From: Roseibium denhamense
Lineage (GTDB): Bacteria > Pseudomonadota > Alphaproteobacteria > Rhizobiales > Stappiaceae
NCBI RefSeq assembly: GCF_009711415.1
Contig: NZ_SMLZ01000113.1
Coordinates: 171,084 to 235,083 of the forward strand
Direction: 5' to 3'
DNA length: 64,000 bases
A program made the position numbers and the translations under genes. Below the pieces are notes generated by a model. That model was given only the letters and a program-made list of their open reading frames with translations, made no database searches and was not told where the DNA came from. Positions 9,106 to 19,101 of this stretch are shown piece after piece (position 1 is the stretch's first letter; every line of letters starts with the position of its first letter).

Positions 9106-9570
9106 ATGAGTGAAGCGCTATCAATCCTCAACGGGGAAGACCTTGCTGAAGTTGTTTCAGCAGCGGATGACAGCACCAAAAAGACACAGTTTTCCATCGG
9201 CGACCTTGCCAAGGAATTCGGCTGCACCCTCCGGACCTTGCGGTTTTACGAAGACAAAGGCCTGATCAATCCGAAGCGGGACGGTCTGAACCGCGTCTAC
9301 AACCGCCGCGACCGCGCGCGCTTGAAACTGGTGCTGATGGGTAAGCGCGTCGGCTTCTCTCTTTCCGAAATCCGCGACATGCTGGACCTCTACGACCTGC
9401 GAGATGGTCAGGTCACACAGTTGCGCGTTGCGTTGTCCAAATTCAACGAGCAGATCGCAGTGCTGGAAGACCAGCGCCAGAACATCGAGCAGGCCATCGA
9501 AGAGCTGAGCCGTACGGTTGAAATTGTCTCCGGCATGCTCAAGCACAAAGAAGCTGAGGAAGCACAATAA
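9106..9570 (+). CDS. MerR family regulator of fatty acid/acyl-CoA catabolism
   Basis: 154 residues. After about 27 variable residues comes a typical MerR winged helix (FSIGDLAKEFGCTLRTLRFY), a second helix-turn-helix wing (KRDGLNRVYNRRDRARLKLV), and a C-terminal dimerisation coiled coil. There are no metal-binding cysteines at the C-terminus, so it is not a metal sensor. MerR regulators of this type (LiuR and relatives) commonly control acyl-CoA catabolism. It stands immediately upstream of acyl-CoA dehydrogenase, thiolase and FadJ genes, with palindromic sites in two promoters. The effector may be an acyl-CoA; this is inferred. Confidence 0.85.
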   Translation: MSEALSILNGEDLAEVVSAADDSTKKTQFSIGDLAKEFGCTLRTLRFYEDKGLINPKRDGLNRVYNRRDRARLKLVLMGKRVGFSLSEIRDMLDLYDLRDGQVTQLRVALSKFNEQIAVLEDQRQNIEQAIEELSRTVEIVSGMLKHKEAEEAQ

Positions 9571-9602
9571 GCTCTTTGCAGCCATCGATCACCGTTTCGA
9601 TG

Positions 9603-9637
9603 AACGCCGCCCGGCTCCACGCCCGGCGGCGTTTTCC
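9603..9637 (+). terminator. Rho-independent terminator after merR
   Basis: AACGCCGCC (9603-9611) pairs with GGCGGCGTT (9625-9633), and the stem runs into TTTTCCGTTTTC. It lies about 30 bp after the merR stop and separates it from the acyl-CoA dehydrogenase gene. Confidence 0.8.
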
Positions 9638-9820
9638 GTTTTCAGGGGCGCGGATTCCATTTTCTAAAAGCTTCAAAAACCGGCCTTCAAAACACAGAAC
9701 CTGAGGCCGCGGCACCGAAAAATGCACGAATAGACCTATTTGGGCCAAATTTTTTGAATAACTTTCCCTTACGACACCACTTGCCGGACATGAACAACAC
9801 GCGTATATAAGACCTCAAGG

Positions 9821-9840
9821 TGACGTTTACGGAAACGTCA
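9821..9840. promoter_or_regulatory. Candidate MerR operator before acyl-CoA dehydrogenase
   Basis: TGACGTTTACGGAAACGTCA is a 20-bp near-perfect palindrome (one mismatched pair) ending 37 bp before the ATG at 9878. Long dyads centred between promoter elements are typical of MerR-family sites, and the regulator gene is next door. The -35 and -10 boxes were not assigned with confidence. Confidence 0.6.
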
Positions 9841-9877
9841 TGCATAAGTCTTTTGTGGCGAATCTGGGAGGATTTCC

Positions 9878-11674
9878 ATGCCGAGCTATTCAGCGCCTGT
9901 CGACGACTCTCTCTTTCTGTTGAAAGATGTATTCGGGTACGAAAAGTACTCCAATCTGCCGGGCTTTGCCGATGCCCCCCTCGATCTTGTTGAAGCGATC
10001 CTGAAGGAAGGCGCGAAGTTTTCGGAAGAAGTCCTGCAGCCGCTGAACCAGTCCGGTGACCACGAAGGATGTACGCGCCACGAGGACGGCACAGTGACCC
10101 CGCCCAAGGGCTTCAAGGAAGCCTATGAGGCATTTTGCGAGAACGGCTGGGGCACTTTGTCTGCCGATCCGGATTATGGCGGACAGGGCCTTCCGCACAC
10201 GCTAGCGACGATCTTCAACGAGTATGCCTCGTCCGCAAACATGGCATTTTCCATGTATCCGGGCCTCACGGCTGGCGCCATCGCGGCCCTGACAATTCAC
10301 GGGACGGACGAGCAGAAGCAGAAGTATCTGCCAAAAATGATCGACGGCAGCTGGACCGGGACAATGAATCTCACCGAGCCGCATTGCGGGACGGATTTGG
10401 GTCTCATCCGCTCGAAAGCCGTTCCACAGGCGGATGGCTCCTACAAGATTTCCGGCACGAAGATCTTCATCTCCGCCGGCGAACACGACATGTCGGAGAA
10501 CATCATCCACCTCGTGCTTGCGCGCATTGAAGGGGCTCCGGAAGGCAACAAGGGCATTTCGCTGTTTGTGGTGCCGCGAAACCAGATTGCAGATGACGGG
10601 ACCTGCGGCGACCGCAACGGCGTGTCCTGCGGCTCCATCGAACACAAGATGGGCATTCACGCCAATGCCACTTGCGTCATGAACTACGATGATGCGACCG
10701 GCTGGCTCGTGGGCGAAGAGAACAAGGGCCTGCGCGCCATGTTCGTGATGATGAACGAAGCCCGCCTTGGTGTGGCCGTTCAGGGATTGTCGCAGTCGGA
10801 AGTCGCTTATCAGAATGCTGTGACCTATGCCAAGGACCGGATCCAGGGCCGCTCTTTGACCGGACCGAAAAACCCGGACAAGGCCGCCGACCCGATCATC
10901 GTGCACCCGGATGTCCGCCGGACCCTGATGAAGATCCGGGCTTTCAACGAGGCCGCCCGGGCTCTGGTCATCTGGACAGCGCTCCACGGGGATGTCTCTC
11001 ATCGCTCTGAGGACGACAAGACCAAACAGTTTTCCGACGACATGATGGGCTTGATGACGCCGGTGCTCAAAGGTGTTCTCACCGATACCGGTTTTGCAAA
11101 CGCAGTCGATGCCCAGCAAATGTATGGCGGCCACGGCTATATCGGTGAATGGGGCATGGAGCAGTTCGTGCGCGATGCGCGGATTGCCATGATCTACGAA
11201 GGCGCCAACGGCATTCAGGCCCTCGATCTGGTCGGCCGGAAACTGCCTGCAAATGGCGGCCGTGCGGTGATGAGCTTCTTCAACGAGGTCAATTCTTTCC
11301 TTAAGGAAGAAAAAGACAACGAAAAGCTTGCGGCCTTCACGGGCCCGCTGAAGAAAGGCGCGGACGATCTTCAGGCCGCTACCATGTGGTTCATGAACAA
11401 CGCCATGAAGAACCCGGACAATGCCGGTGCCGGATCGGTTGACTACATGCATCTGTTCGGCCTCGTGGCCATGGGCTACATGTGGACCAAGATCGCCAAG
11501 ACCGCCACGGAGCACATCTCTGCTGGGGCGAATGGCAAGGAACAGTGGCTGTCCGACAAGCTGGCCTTCGGAACATTCTTCATGGAACGGGTCATGCCTG
11601 AAACCGGCGCTCACCTTGCACGGATTTCGGCCGGGGCCGACACCGTCATGGGCCTGTCCGCCGACGCGTTTTGA
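9878..11674 (+). CDS. Acyl-CoA dehydrogenase, long form with C-terminal extra domain
   Basis: 598 residues, longer than the usual 380-residue class. It has an ACAD N-terminal helix domain, a middle beta domain with [13 protein letters not shown], the FAD and substrate domain, the catalytic base in [19 protein letters not shown], and an extra C-terminal domain of about 120 residues. The reaction is FAD-dependent alpha,beta-dehydrogenation of an acyl-CoA with electrons passing to ETF. This size class includes FadE-like enzymes and the DMSP-pathway enzyme DmdC; sequence reading alone cannot separate them. The thiolase and FadJ genes downstream favour general beta-oxidation. The start follows GGGAGG. 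Confidence 0.9.
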   Translation: MPSYSAPVDDSLFLLKDVFGYEKYSNLPGFADAPLDLVEAILKEGAKFSEEVLQPLNQSGDHEGCTRHEDGTVTPPKGFKEAYEAFCENGWGTLSADPDYGGQGLPHTLATIFNEYASSANMAFSMYPGLTAGAIAALTIHGTDEQKQKYLPKMIDGSWTGTMNLTEPHCGTDLGLIRSKAVPQADGSYKISGTKIFISAGEHDMSENIIHLVLARIEGAPEGNKGISLFVVPRNQIADDGTCGDRNGVSCGSIEHKMGIHANATCVMNYDDATGWLVGEENKGLRAMFVMMNEARLGVAVQGLSQSEVAYQNAVTYAKDRIQGRSLTGPKNPDKAADPIIVHPDVRRTLMKIRAFNEAARALVIWTALHGDVSHRSEDDKTKQFSDDMMGLMTPVLKGVLTDTGFANAVDAQQMYGGHGYIGEWGMEQFVRDARIAMIYEGANGIQALDLVGRKLPANGGRAVMSFFNEVNSFLKEEKDNEKLAAFTGPLKKGADDLQAATMWFMNNAMKNPDNAGAGSVDYMHLFGLVAMGYMWTKIAKTATEHISAGANGKEQWLSDKLAFGTFFMERVMPETGAHLARISAGADTVMGLSADAF

Positions 11675-11682
11675 TCCGGATT

Positions 11683-11702
11683 GGCCCGGCGTCCGCCGGG
11701 CC
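11683..11702 (+). terminator. Hairpin after acyl-CoA dehydrogenase
   Basis: GGCCCGGC and GCCGGGCC form a perfect 8-bp stem with a 4-nt loop, 9 bp after the stop codon. The following sequence is not T-rich, so it may stabilise mRNA or attenuate rather than fully terminate. Confidence 0.5.
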
Positions 11703-11730
11703 GTACTTCACCCGCGCATTTCTTCTACCT

Positions 11731-11748
11731 AAGGTGTAGGGTCACCTT
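11731..11748. promoter_or_regulatory. Candidate operator before the GST gene
   Basis: AAGGTG and CACCTT form an inverted repeat with a 6-bp spacer, inside CTAAGGTGTAGGGTCACCTT, 33 bp before the ATG at 11781. Its position suggests a regulated promoter internal to the fatty acid block. The half-site differs from the TGACGTTT palindrome upstream, so the same regulator need not bind. Confidence 0.4.
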
Positions 11749-11780
11749 ACCTTCATGAAATGCCAGGGAGAAATTTATCA

Positions 11781-12419
11781 ATGGCTGAGTACGTTCTTCA
11801 TTGTATGGCCCAATCCGGGCACTCCTACAAAGTCGCTCTCATGCTGAACTTGTGCGGAGCGGATTGGGAAGCCCGGTGGGTCGACTTCTTCAACGGAGAG
11901 ACCCGCACCGAGGACTTCCGCAAGAACCTCAATGAACTGGGCGAAGTCCCGGTTCTCGATCACAATGGCAAACTCTTCACACAGTCGGCCGTGATCATGG
12001 ATTACCTCGGCGAAGTCTTTGGGAAATTCAGCTGGGACAATGATGCAGAACGCCGAGAGATCCTGCGCTGGACGGTTTTCGACAACCAGAAGGTTTCCGG
12101 GCAGCTCGGCTCCCTGCGGTTCATGCGCAGCCTTGCAAAGACCGGCGAGAACGACGTCACCGCCTTCCTGGATGGCCGGATCCGCAAAGCGCTGGACATT
12201 CTGGACAAACATTTCGCCGCTTCCGATTTCGCCATCGGCGCCAAAGCAACGTCGGCCGACTTCTCCTTGTGCAGCTACATGTACTACGAAGGCGAAGCCG
12301 GCATCGATCTCACTGAATACCCTAACCTGACAACCTGGCTGGAGCGGATCAAAACGCTGCCAGGCTGGGACCACCCTTATAACCTCATGCCCGGTCATCC
12401 ATTGCCGGATGCAAAATGA
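11781..12419 (+). CDS. Glutathione S-transferase family protein
   Basis: 212 residues. The N-terminal thioredoxin fold includes GEVPVLDHNGKLFTQSAVIM, containing the cis-Pro and glutathione-binding S/T region of GSTs. An all-helical C-terminal domain follows, with ADFSLCSYMYY. It may conjugate glutathione to reactive electrophiles or act as an isomerase; the substrate is unknown. The start at 11781 follows AGGGAG by 10 nt; an ATG seven codons upstream has no such site. It lies between two beta-oxidation genes and probably heads the thiolase-FadJ transcript. Confidence 0.85.
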   Translation: MAEYVLHCMAQSGHSYKVALMLNLCGADWEARWVDFFNGETRTEDFRKNLNELGEVPVLDHNGKLFTQSAVIMDYLGEVFGKFSWDNDAERREILRWTVFDNQKVSGQLGSLRFMRSLAKTGENDVTAFLDGRIRKALDILDKHFAASDFAIGAKATSADFSLCSYMYYEGEAGIDLTEYPNLTTWLERIKTLPGWDHPYNLMPGHPLPDAK

Positions 12420-12446
12420 GGTCATCCCGATCTAGAGGAGGATCTG

Positions 12447-13655
12447 ATGCCTGAAGCCTATATTTATGACCACGTGCGGACACCGCGCGGTCGCGGCAAG
12501 AAAGACGGTTCCCTGCACGAGGTTCCAGCCGTCCGCCTGGCCGCAACCGCCCTTGAGGCCTTGCGTGACCGCAACGGCCTGGAAACGCAGAAGATCGACG
12601 ACGTTGTGCTCGGCTGCGTCGATCCCGTTGGCGAGGCCGGCGGCGACATAGCGCGCGCAGCCGTCTTTGCGGCGGGCTACGACACCTCGGTTCCAGGCAT
12701 GCAGATCAACCGCTTCTGTGCGTCCGGTCTCGACGCCGTCAACATGGCATCGGCTCAAGTGATGTCCGGCCAGCACAAGCTGGTGATTGCCGGCGGTGTT
12801 GAAAGCATGAGCCGCGTCGGTCTCGGCGCCTCCGGTGGCGCCTGGCCGATCGAGCCGCAGGTCGCCATCCCCTCTTACTTCATGCCGCAGGGCGTTTCCG
12901 CCGATCTGATCGCAACGAAATACGGTTTCACCCGCGATGACTGCGATGCCTATGCCGTTGAAAGCCAGAAACGCGCGGGCAAGTCCTGGGACGAAGGCCG
13001 GTTTTCCAAGTCCGTTGTTCCAGTCAAGGACATCAACGGCATCACGATCCTTGCCAAGGACGAGCACATGCGCCCGGAAACGGACATGCAGTCGCTCGCC
13101 TCACTGAACGCTTCTTTCGAGATGATGGGCAGCATGGGCGGGTTCGACGCGGTCGGCATCCAGGCCCATCCGGAAATCGAAAACGTCAAGCACGTTCATC
13201 ATGCCGGCAACTCCTCGGGCATCGTTGATGGCTCGGCAGCAGTTCTGATCGGGTCTTCGACCGCAGGCCGGTCCATCGGCATGAAGCCGCGCGCGCGCAT
13301 CAAGGCCTTTGCCAACATCGGCTCCGAGCCCGCCCTGATGCTGACCGGTCCGGTCGACGTTACGGAAAAGCTGTTGAAAAACGCCAAGATGGAGATGAAG
13401 GACATCGATCTCATCGAGATCAATGAAGCCTTTGCATCGGTCGTGTTGCGCTACCAGCAGGCTTTCGATCTTGACCCGCAAACCGTGAATGTGAACGGCG
13501 GCGCCATCGCCCTTGGGCATCCGCTTGGCGCCACCGGTGCCATGATACTCGGCACGGTTCTGGATGAGCTGGAGCGCCGTGATCTGAATACGGCACTGGT
13601 CACGCTGTGCATCGGGGCCGGCATGGGCACGGCAACCATCATCGAACGCGTCTGA
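12447..13655 (+). CDS. Acetyl-CoA C-acyltransferase (thiolase, FadA-like)
   Basis: 402 residues of the degradative thiolase family. The nucleophilic Cys is in [14 protein letters not shown]. The active-site His lies in [19 protein letters not shown] and the second Cys in [21 protein letters not shown] is also conserved. It cleaves 3-ketoacyl-CoA to acetyl-CoA and a shortened acyl-CoA, the last step of beta-oxidation. The gene follows GAGGAGG and is 24 bp from the FadJ-type gene, so the two form the usual thiolase and multifunctional enzyme pair. Chain length preference cannot be read here. Confidence 0.92.
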   Translation: MPEAYIYDHVRTPRGRGKKDGSLHEVPAVRLAATALEALRDRNGLETQKIDDVVLGCVDPVGEAGGDIARAAVFAAGYDTSVPGMQINRFCASGLDAVNMASAQVMSGQHKLVIAGGVESMSRVGLGASGGAWPIEPQVAIPSYFMPQGVSADLIATKYGFTRDDCDAYAVESQKRAGKSWDEGRFSKSVVPVKDINGITILAKDEHMRPETDMQSLASLNASFEMMGSMGGFDAVGIQAHPEIENVKHVHHAGNSSGIVDGSAAVLIGSSTAGRSIGMKPRARIKAFANIGSEPALMLTGPVDVTEKLLKNAKMEMKDIDLIEINEAFASVVLRYQQAFDLDPQTVNVNGGAIALGHPLGATGAMILGTVLDELERRDLNTALVTLCIGAGMGTATIIERV

Positions 13656-13679
13656 GGCTGAACGGAGGAGAAAAGAACA

Positions 13680-15890
13680 ATGGCTTACAAGAATTTCACC
13701 GTTGAAACGGATGCCGACGGCTTTGCGCTGATAACCTGGGACATGCCGGAAAAATCCATGAACGTCATCGACCTATCGGTCATGGACGAACTTGACGCGG
13801 TCATTGACCAGGTTGCTGGCGACGACGGCATCAAAGGCGCTGTCATCACATCCGGCAAGTCCGCCTTTTCCGGCGGCGCCGATCTGACCATGCTGGAAGG
13901 CCTTTTGAAGGACTTTCACGTCAAGCGCGGCGATGATCCGGAAGAAGCGGCCAAGATGCTCTTTGAGGGCTCCCGCAAACTGACGCTCGTTTACAGAAAG
14001 CTGGAAACCTGCGGCAAACCGTTTGTTGCAGCGGTCAACAGCACATGCATGGGCGGCGGCACCGAACTTGCCCTCGCCTGCCATGCACGCGTCGTCGATG
14101 AAGACCTGAAAATGGGCCTGCCGGAAGTCAAGGTCGGGCTCTTCCCGGGCGCGGGCGGCACGCAGCGCGTGATGCGGATGGCCGATGGCCAGCAGGGCAT
14201 GCAGTTCCTGCTGCAGGGCCGCACGTTGCGCGCACCGAATGCGAAGCAAATGAAGCTGGTGAACGAAGTCACAACCACGAAAAAACTGGTCGCCAGCGCC
14301 AAGAAAATGCTGGCAGCCGGTCTGGATCCGGTCAAGGAGTGGGACAAGAAGGGCTACAAGCTGCCGAACGGCAAGGTCTATTCCCCGGCAGGTTTCCAGT
14401 TCTGGCCGGCGGCCAACGCGATCTACCGCCGCGAGACCTTCGACAACTACCCCGGCGCCCGCTACCTCCTGCACTCCGTTGTTGAGGGCCTCCAGCTGCC
14501 GATGGATCTCGCCTTGCAGGTTGAGAGCCGCTACTTCGCCAAAGTCCTGCAGACGCCAGAAGCAGCCAACATGATCCGCTCCCTGTTCGTCTCCATGCAG
14601 GAGTTGAACAAAGGCGCGCGCCGTCCTGAAGACCAGCGCCCGAACAAGATCAAGAAAATCGGCGTTCTGGGCGCAGGTTTCATGGGCGCGGGCATTGCAT
14701 ACGTCACCGCACAGGCCGGGATCGAAGTCGTTTTGATCGACCGGGACCAGGAAGCTGCGGACAAGGGCAAGGCCCATTCGGAAGAGCTGATGGGCAAGGC
14801 AATCAAGCGTGGCCGCGCAACGGAAGAGCAAAAGGAAAAGCTGCTTTCCAAGATCACGGCAACCGTTGACTATGACCAGCTGGCGGAATGCGATCTGGTG
14901 ATTGAGGCTGTTTTCGAAGATCGCGAGATCAAGAAGACCGTGACCGAACAAGCGGAAGCTGCCATGAAGTCGCGGGCGATCTACGCGTCCAACACGTCCA
15001 CACTTCCGATCACGTCCCTCGCCCAGGCCTCCAAACGGCCGAAAAACTTTATTGGCATCCACTTCTTCTCACCAGTGGACAAGATGATGCTCGTGGAAGT
15101 GATCATGGGCAAGAAGACCTCTGACCGGGCGCTTGCCATGGCGCTCGACTACATCAAGGCCATCAAGAAGACGCCGATTGTCGTGAATGACAGCCGAGGC
15201 TTCTACACGTCACGTGTGGTGATGACCTACATCCGCGAAGGCTTGATGATGCTGGCGGACGGCGTTCCCGCGGCCATGATCGAGAACGCGGGCAAGATGG
15301 CCGGTATGCCGGTCGGGCCACTCTCACTCGGCGACGAAGTCGCACTCGACCTTGCCTGGAAAATCGTCTCTGCCACCCGCAAGGACCTCGGCGTCAAATA
15401 CGTGGAAGGCCCGCTCGACAACATTTTGGAAGAAATGGTGGTCAAGCAGGAACGTTTCGGACGTAAGAACGCCAAGGGCTTCTACGACTACAAGGGCAAG
15501 GACAAGAGCCTGTGGCCAGGTATTCCGGACGTTGTCGGCCAGCCGAAGCCCGCTGAAAGCTTCAACATCGAGGAACTCAAGCAACGTCTTCTGGTGATGC
15601 AGGCGCTGGAGACAGCCCGCATTTTCGAAGAAAAATGCCTGACCGATGTTCGCGAAGCAGATGTCGGCTCGATCCTGGGCTTCGGGTTTGCGCCTTATAC
15701 CGGAGGAACCCTCAGCTATATCGACATGATGGGCACCACCGCCTTTGTGGACCTTTGCAAGAAGTTCACAAAGAAATGGGGACCGCGCTTCAAGCCGAAC
15801 AAGCTGCTGCGGGACATGGCGAAGGAAAACGAGCGCTTCTACGGCAAGTTTGCGCCAAAGGCCGAAGCGGCTCAAAAAGACGCGGCCTGA
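13680..15890 (+). CDS. fadJ: FadJ/FadB-type enoyl-CoA hydratase/3-hydroxyacyl-CoA dehydrogenase
   Basis: 736 residues. The N-terminal crotonase domain carries [14 protein letters not shown] and the catalytic glutamate in [18 protein letters not shown]. The Rossmann NAD-binding domain starts near residue 327 with [20 protein letters not shown], followed by [14 protein letters not shown] and a C-terminal 3HCDH domain. It hydrates enoyl-CoA and oxidises the L-3-hydroxyacyl-CoA. Length and domain order match the family. It is translated just after the thiolase, with a clear GGAGGAG site. A hairpin follows at 15899-15926. Confidence 0.93.
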   Translation: MAYKNFTVETDADGFALITWDMPEKSMNVIDLSVMDELDAVIDQVAGDDGIKGAVITSGKSAFSGGADLTMLEGLLKDFHVKRGDDPEEAAKMLFEGSRKLTLVYRKLETCGKPFVAAVNSTCMGGGTELALACHARVVDEDLKMGLPEVKVGLFPGAGGTQRVMRMADGQQGMQFLLQGRTLRAPNAKQMKLVNEVTTTKKLVASAKKMLAAGLDPVKEWDKKGYKLPNGKVYSPAGFQFWPAANAIYRRETFDNYPGARYLLHSVVEGLQLPMDLALQVESRYFAKVLQTPEAANMIRSLFVSMQELNKGARRPEDQRPNKIKKIGVLGAGFMGAGIAYVTAQAGIEVVLIDRDQEAADKGKAHSEELMGKAIKRGRATEEQKEKLLSKITATVDYDQLAECDLVIEAVFEDREIKKTVTEQAEAAMKSRAIYASNTSTLPITSLAQASKRPKNFIGIHFFSPVDKMMLVEVIMGKKTSDRALAMALDYIKAIKKTPIVVNDSRGFYTSRVVMTYIREGLMMLADGVPAAMIENAGKMAGMPVGPLSLGDEVALDLAWKIVSATRKDLGVKYVEGPLDNILEEMVVKQERFGRKNAKGFYDYKGKDKSLWPGIPDVVGQPKPAESFNIEELKQRLLVMQALETARIFEEKCLTDVREADVGSILGFGFAPYTGGTLSYIDMMGTTAFVDLCKKFTKKWGPRFKPNKLLRDMAKENERFYGKFAPKAEAAQKDAA

Positions 15891-15898
15891 CCCATCAA

Positions 15899-15926
15899 GA
15901 TACCGCCTTCTCCGGAGGGCGGTATC
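15899..15926 (+). terminator. Terminator-like hairpin after fadJ
   Basis: GATACCGCC (15899-15907) pairs with GGCGGTATC (15918-15926), a perfect 9-bp stem directly after the fadJ stop. The T tract is poor. It probably marks the end of the fatty acid operon. Confidence 0.6.
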
Positions 15927-16045
15927 TGCCGTTCTGCGGTCACAAGATCGTATATTTTTGGCCAATTGCGCCAAAACTTGCGTAAGACTGTCCAGTGATG
16001 CAAAGTTGCAGCAGGGTGGACTGCACGGGCCAGCTGGAGTTTCGA

Positions 16046-17164
16046 ATGCCAATTGAAGGCGAATGGGCGCGCGCAGACGTGTTCCGGGTCCTGCGGGATG
16101 TGTGTGCCAAAGACAATCTTGATTGGCCGCACATTGCGGAAACGTATAAATTCGACCTCGCTCTTTTAGATGACCCGCAAGGGATCGTTTCCATTCCAGC
16201 ATGGCATGGCGTGTTTGAGTACGCCGCCGAGCGCCTTGGCAATGACGCCATCATGTTCGACCTCTTCAACAATGTCGAAATTGGCTGCTTCTCCATATTT
16301 GACTATCTGTTTGCATGCGCCCCGACCCTGCGCGAAGCCTGCCAGGCATGGGCCAAATTCATGCCGATCCGGACCAACGCCTACGAATTGACCTTCAAGG
16401 AAACGGAAACAGGGGCCTATGTTGAGTGGCCAATCCTGCACGGCCGGGGCGAGTGGCGGCAGAACATGTTCGCCCGTATCGGCTGGGCAACGCAGCAGAT
16501 CGAGCTTGCCCTCGATATGGCCGTCCCGCCGATCCTGATTGAGATTGCAGCGGCCGAACCGGAAAGCCAGTCGAACTTCCAGCGCAAGTATCAGGGGCGT
16601 CTCAAGTTCGGAGCCGCCGCCAACCGCATTTCCTTCCCGAAGACGCTTCTGGGACAGCCGCTCCGGCGGAACGATCCCAATCTCTACGCCATCATCATGA
16701 ATTCGGCGACCAGCGAGCTCAACCATTTCGGTCAATTCGAATCGCCGCTGTCCCGCATTGCCAATGAAGTCGCAGCCAGCTTGACCCAGGGCGCTACCAC
16801 GCTGCCGGCCATTGCCAACAAACTGGGGATGTCCCAGCGCGCGGTGCAGCGCCTCTTGGAAAAGGAAGGCACCAGCTTCCGCAAACTCAACGAAGAAATC
16901 CGCAGATCTGCGGCGGAACGTTACCTCAAGAGCACCGATATGCCGATGAAGGAAATCGCATATCTGCTCGGTTTTTCCGAACTCAGCACCTTCTCACGGG
17001 CCGTAAAGAGCTGGTTTGGAGTCTCGCCACGCAAGGTGCGGGATATGAGCGGATTTCGGCAGTGGCAAAGACAATCCCTCTCGGCACCCCCGCCCGACGC
17101 CGACAACGGCCAGACGAACACCGTGCTTGAGCCTGATGTGCGCATGTCAGCTTTTGAGGAATGA
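16046..17164 (+). CDS. AraC family regulator with arabinose-binding-like N-domain
   Basis: 372 residues. The N-terminal two-thirds resemble the ligand domain of OruR/ArgR-type AraC regulators. The C-terminus has two helix-turn-helices: LPAIANKLGMSQRAVQRLLE and a second around MKEIAYLLGFSELSTFSRAV, followed by WFGVSPRKVR. I use the ATG at 16046 because CTGGAG lies 6 nt before it; an upstream start near 15998 is possible. This class often regulates fatty acid or amino acid catabolism. Its position after fadJ suggests it controls this block, though that is only inferred. Confidence 0.82.
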   Translation: MPIEGEWARADVFRVLRDVCAKDNLDWPHIAETYKFDLALLDDPQGIVSIPAWHGVFEYAAERLGNDAIMFDLFNNVEIGCFSIFDYLFACAPTLREACQAWAKFMPIRTNAYELTFKETETGAYVEWPILHGRGEWRQNMFARIGWATQQIELALDMAVPPILIEIAAAEPESQSNFQRKYQGRLKFGAAANRISFPKTLLGQPLRRNDPNLYAIIMNSATSELNHFGQFESPLSRIANEVAASLTQGATTLPAIANKLGMSQRAVQRLLEKEGTSFRKLNEEIRRSAAERYLKSTDMPMKEIAYLLGFSELSTFSRAVKSWFGVSPRKVRDMSGFRQWQRQSLSAPPPDADNGQTNTVLEPDVRMSAFEE

Positions 17165-17636
17165 AGCACGATGCGGGATCGGGCAATACCGCACCGTGCC
17201 AGGAGAACGTTTTCGCCTGCCGGACTGAGAAACTCCTGTTCCCATTCGGACCCTGACACCGGACATGCTGGCTGCGGATGCCGTTCCGATCCCAAGGGGC
17301 AAGCTACCCTGACTGCGTGTGAGTTACCCTCAGGCAAGCCGTATCATGGGGCCGGCCGCCTTGTGTCTTTCGCAGTACAAGCTGGAAGAAGGTCACGTGC
17401 ACGAGTGTGGGATATTCGTTGATTACGTCTCACAACTTCCAGAGACGATACATATGATATTCTGAAACTTCTGTCTTTGCAGGTTACGAACGAGTATTTT
17501 GCCAATTGCGCCACCCCGTACAATTAATCCCGGCGTGTCCTGCCGTATTATGCGGTTAAGAACCGGTCATCCGCGTTGCAATTGCCCGTCCACCTTCCTA
17601 ACTTTCAAAACAGCGGGACAATCGCAGGAGAAATAC
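17165..17636. other. Intergenic region with no gene recognised
   Basis: About 470 bp between the AraC gene and the small DUF6460 gene. Short open frames on both strands lack ribosome sites and family features. The last 150 bp are AT-richer and probably hold the promoter of the DUF6460 gene. Nothing else was recognised. Confidence 0.5.
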
Positions 17637-17915
17637 ATGTCCGAGAACAGCTTGAACCGATTCCTCGGCGGCACGCCCGCGCAGGTTCTGCTGCGTCTTG
17701 TGTTCTTGTCTTTCGTTGTCGGCGTCATTCTGTCCGCGCTCGATATTGCCCCGCTAGACCTCATCGACATGGCGGTAAATTTCGTCGTCCGGCTGTGGAA
17801 CCTGGGCTTTGACGCTCTGGGCCGGATCGGAAGCTACTTTGTGATCGGCGCTGTCGTCGTGATCCCGATCTGGCTTTTGACGCGTCTGTTTTCCATGGGA
17901 AAATCAGGCTCTTAA
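17637..17915 (+). CDS. DUF6460 small membrane protein
   Basis: 92 residues with two transmembrane helices (LLRLVFLSFVVGVILSAL and YFVIGAVVVIPIWLLTRLF) and a short hydrophilic N-terminus. It matches the small alphaproteobacterial DUF6460 family, which has no assigned role. The ATG at 17637 follows GCAGGAG, which settles the start against a longer in-frame reading from 17499. It is monocistronic and convergent with the histone-deacetylase-like gene. Confidence 0.75.
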   Translation: MSENSLNRFLGGTPAQVLLRLVFLSFVVGVILSALDIAPLDLIDMAVNFVVRLWNLGFDALGRIGSYFVIGAVVVIPIWLLTRLFSMGKSGS

Positions 17916-18023
17916 GCGGTTGCCACGACCGTTTTGAGCAAAACTAAGCGGCTGATCGGACCTGGTTCTGCTTGGCAGAATCCCCTTGCAAAACCCCAAA
18001 GGACTCGGCCGCTGGTCTCCGCA

Positions 18024-18986
18024 TCAAGTCTTGTTGCCGGCAAGCAAGCCCGTGGAAGCTTCCAGTTGACGGCCTTTGGCGTCGCAACACACCGAAAGTG
18101 CGGCGCGGTGCAAGGTTGCATGCCGGTCCGCCAGCTCATCAATGTCGGTGGAGTATCCCCCGCCCAGAACCCCGGCAAGTGGTATCCCGGCCTCCCTGAC
18201 GGAGCCGATGACCATGAGTTCGCGCCGCAGGAGGCCTTCCCGGCTGAGGGAAAGACGGCCCAGGCGGTCCCCGGCATAAGGATCGACCCCGGCATTGTAG
18301 AAAACGATATCCCAGGCGTCCCGGGCCAGCAGCCCCGGCAAAACCTGCGCCAATTTTTCCAGATAGGCCTCATCCCCAACGCCGTCGGGCAAACCGATGT
18401 CCTGATGAGAAGGCACTTTTCTCACCGGATAATTCTTCTGCGAATGCATGGAGAATGTGAAGACATCAGGATCACCGGAGAAGATGTCTGCCGTTCCATC
18501 GCCCTGGTGAACGTCGAGATCAATCACCAGTGCCTTGCGGATGGCACCGTCGGCTTGCATCACCTTGATTGCAACAGCAACATCATTGAACACACAGAAG
18601 CCGGCACCATGGGCCCGGCGGGCATGGTGGCTCCCTCCGGCTGTGTTGCAGGCAAGACCGTGTTCCAGTGCCAGATAACCTGTCAGAACACTTCCGCCCG
18701 TCGCGCATCTTGCACGAAGCGCGATGTCTTCGCGCATGGGAAACCCGATTTCACGGGCAATCCGGTCGGGCACCTGTGTGTTGAAGACCTGATCCACGTA
18801 AGACGGGTCATGAGCCAGCGCGACCCACTCAAAGGGCGCTGGCCGGGGCCGTACAAAATCTCCTCCGCCCAGCAAACCCTGTGTGCGAATGAGGTCCGCA
18901 AGCGCCCGGAATTTGTCCATCGGGAAACGGTGATTGGCAGGCAGATCGGCGCAATAGGCCGGGTGGTGAACGATCGGAAGGTTCAT
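18024..18986 (-). CDS. Histone deacetylase family protein
   Basis: 320 residues of the class II HDAC/acetylpolyamine amidohydrolase/acetoin utilisation superfamily. GGSHHARR and GAGFCVFNDVAVA supply the catalytic His pair and loop. VIDLDVHQGDGTADIF supplies Zn ligands, and GGGYSTD is near the C-terminus. Bacterial members deacetylate small amides such as acetylpolyamines or acetylated proteins; which one is not evident. The start at 18986 (MNLPIVHH) is the family-like start, 17 codons inside the longest frame. It stands alone between DUF6460 and the membrane protein gene. Confidence 0.9.
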   Translation of the reverse strand: MNLPIVHHPAYCADLPANHRFPMDKFRALADLIRTQGLLGGGDFVRPRPAPFEWVALAHDPSYVDQVFNTQVPDRIAREIGFPMREDIALRARCATGGSVLTGYLALEHGLACNTAGGSHHARRAHGAGFCVFNDVAVAIKVMQADGAIRKALVIDLDVHQGDGTADIFSGDPDVFTFSMHSQKNYPVRKVPSHQDIGLPDGVGDEAYLEKLAQVLPGLLARDAWDIVFYNAGVDPYAGDRLGRLSLSREGLLRRELMVIGSVREAGIPLAGVLGGGYSTDIDELADRHATLHRAALSVCCDAKGRQLEASTGLLAGNKT

Positions 18987-19101
18987 CGCCACACTATAGC
19001 GGGTTCTTGAATGCCAGCTAACCTTGCATGAGGACAAAACAGAAGCTTCTTTTTCGCTGGCGGCGCTGTTGCCACCGCCAGCTTGGACGTGTTCCCGGTG
19101 T

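Noticed and set aside
10202..11614. A 470-codon open frame opposite the acyl-CoA dehydrogenase gene
   Set aside because: It is the antisense shadow of a well-supported gene. The translation is His/Arg-rich with no motif or ribosome site. The same applies to the 429-codon frame at 13773-15062 opposite fadJ.
17171..17422. 83-codon frame after the AraC gene
   Set aside because: No ribosome site, biased composition and no family. The region reads as non-coding.
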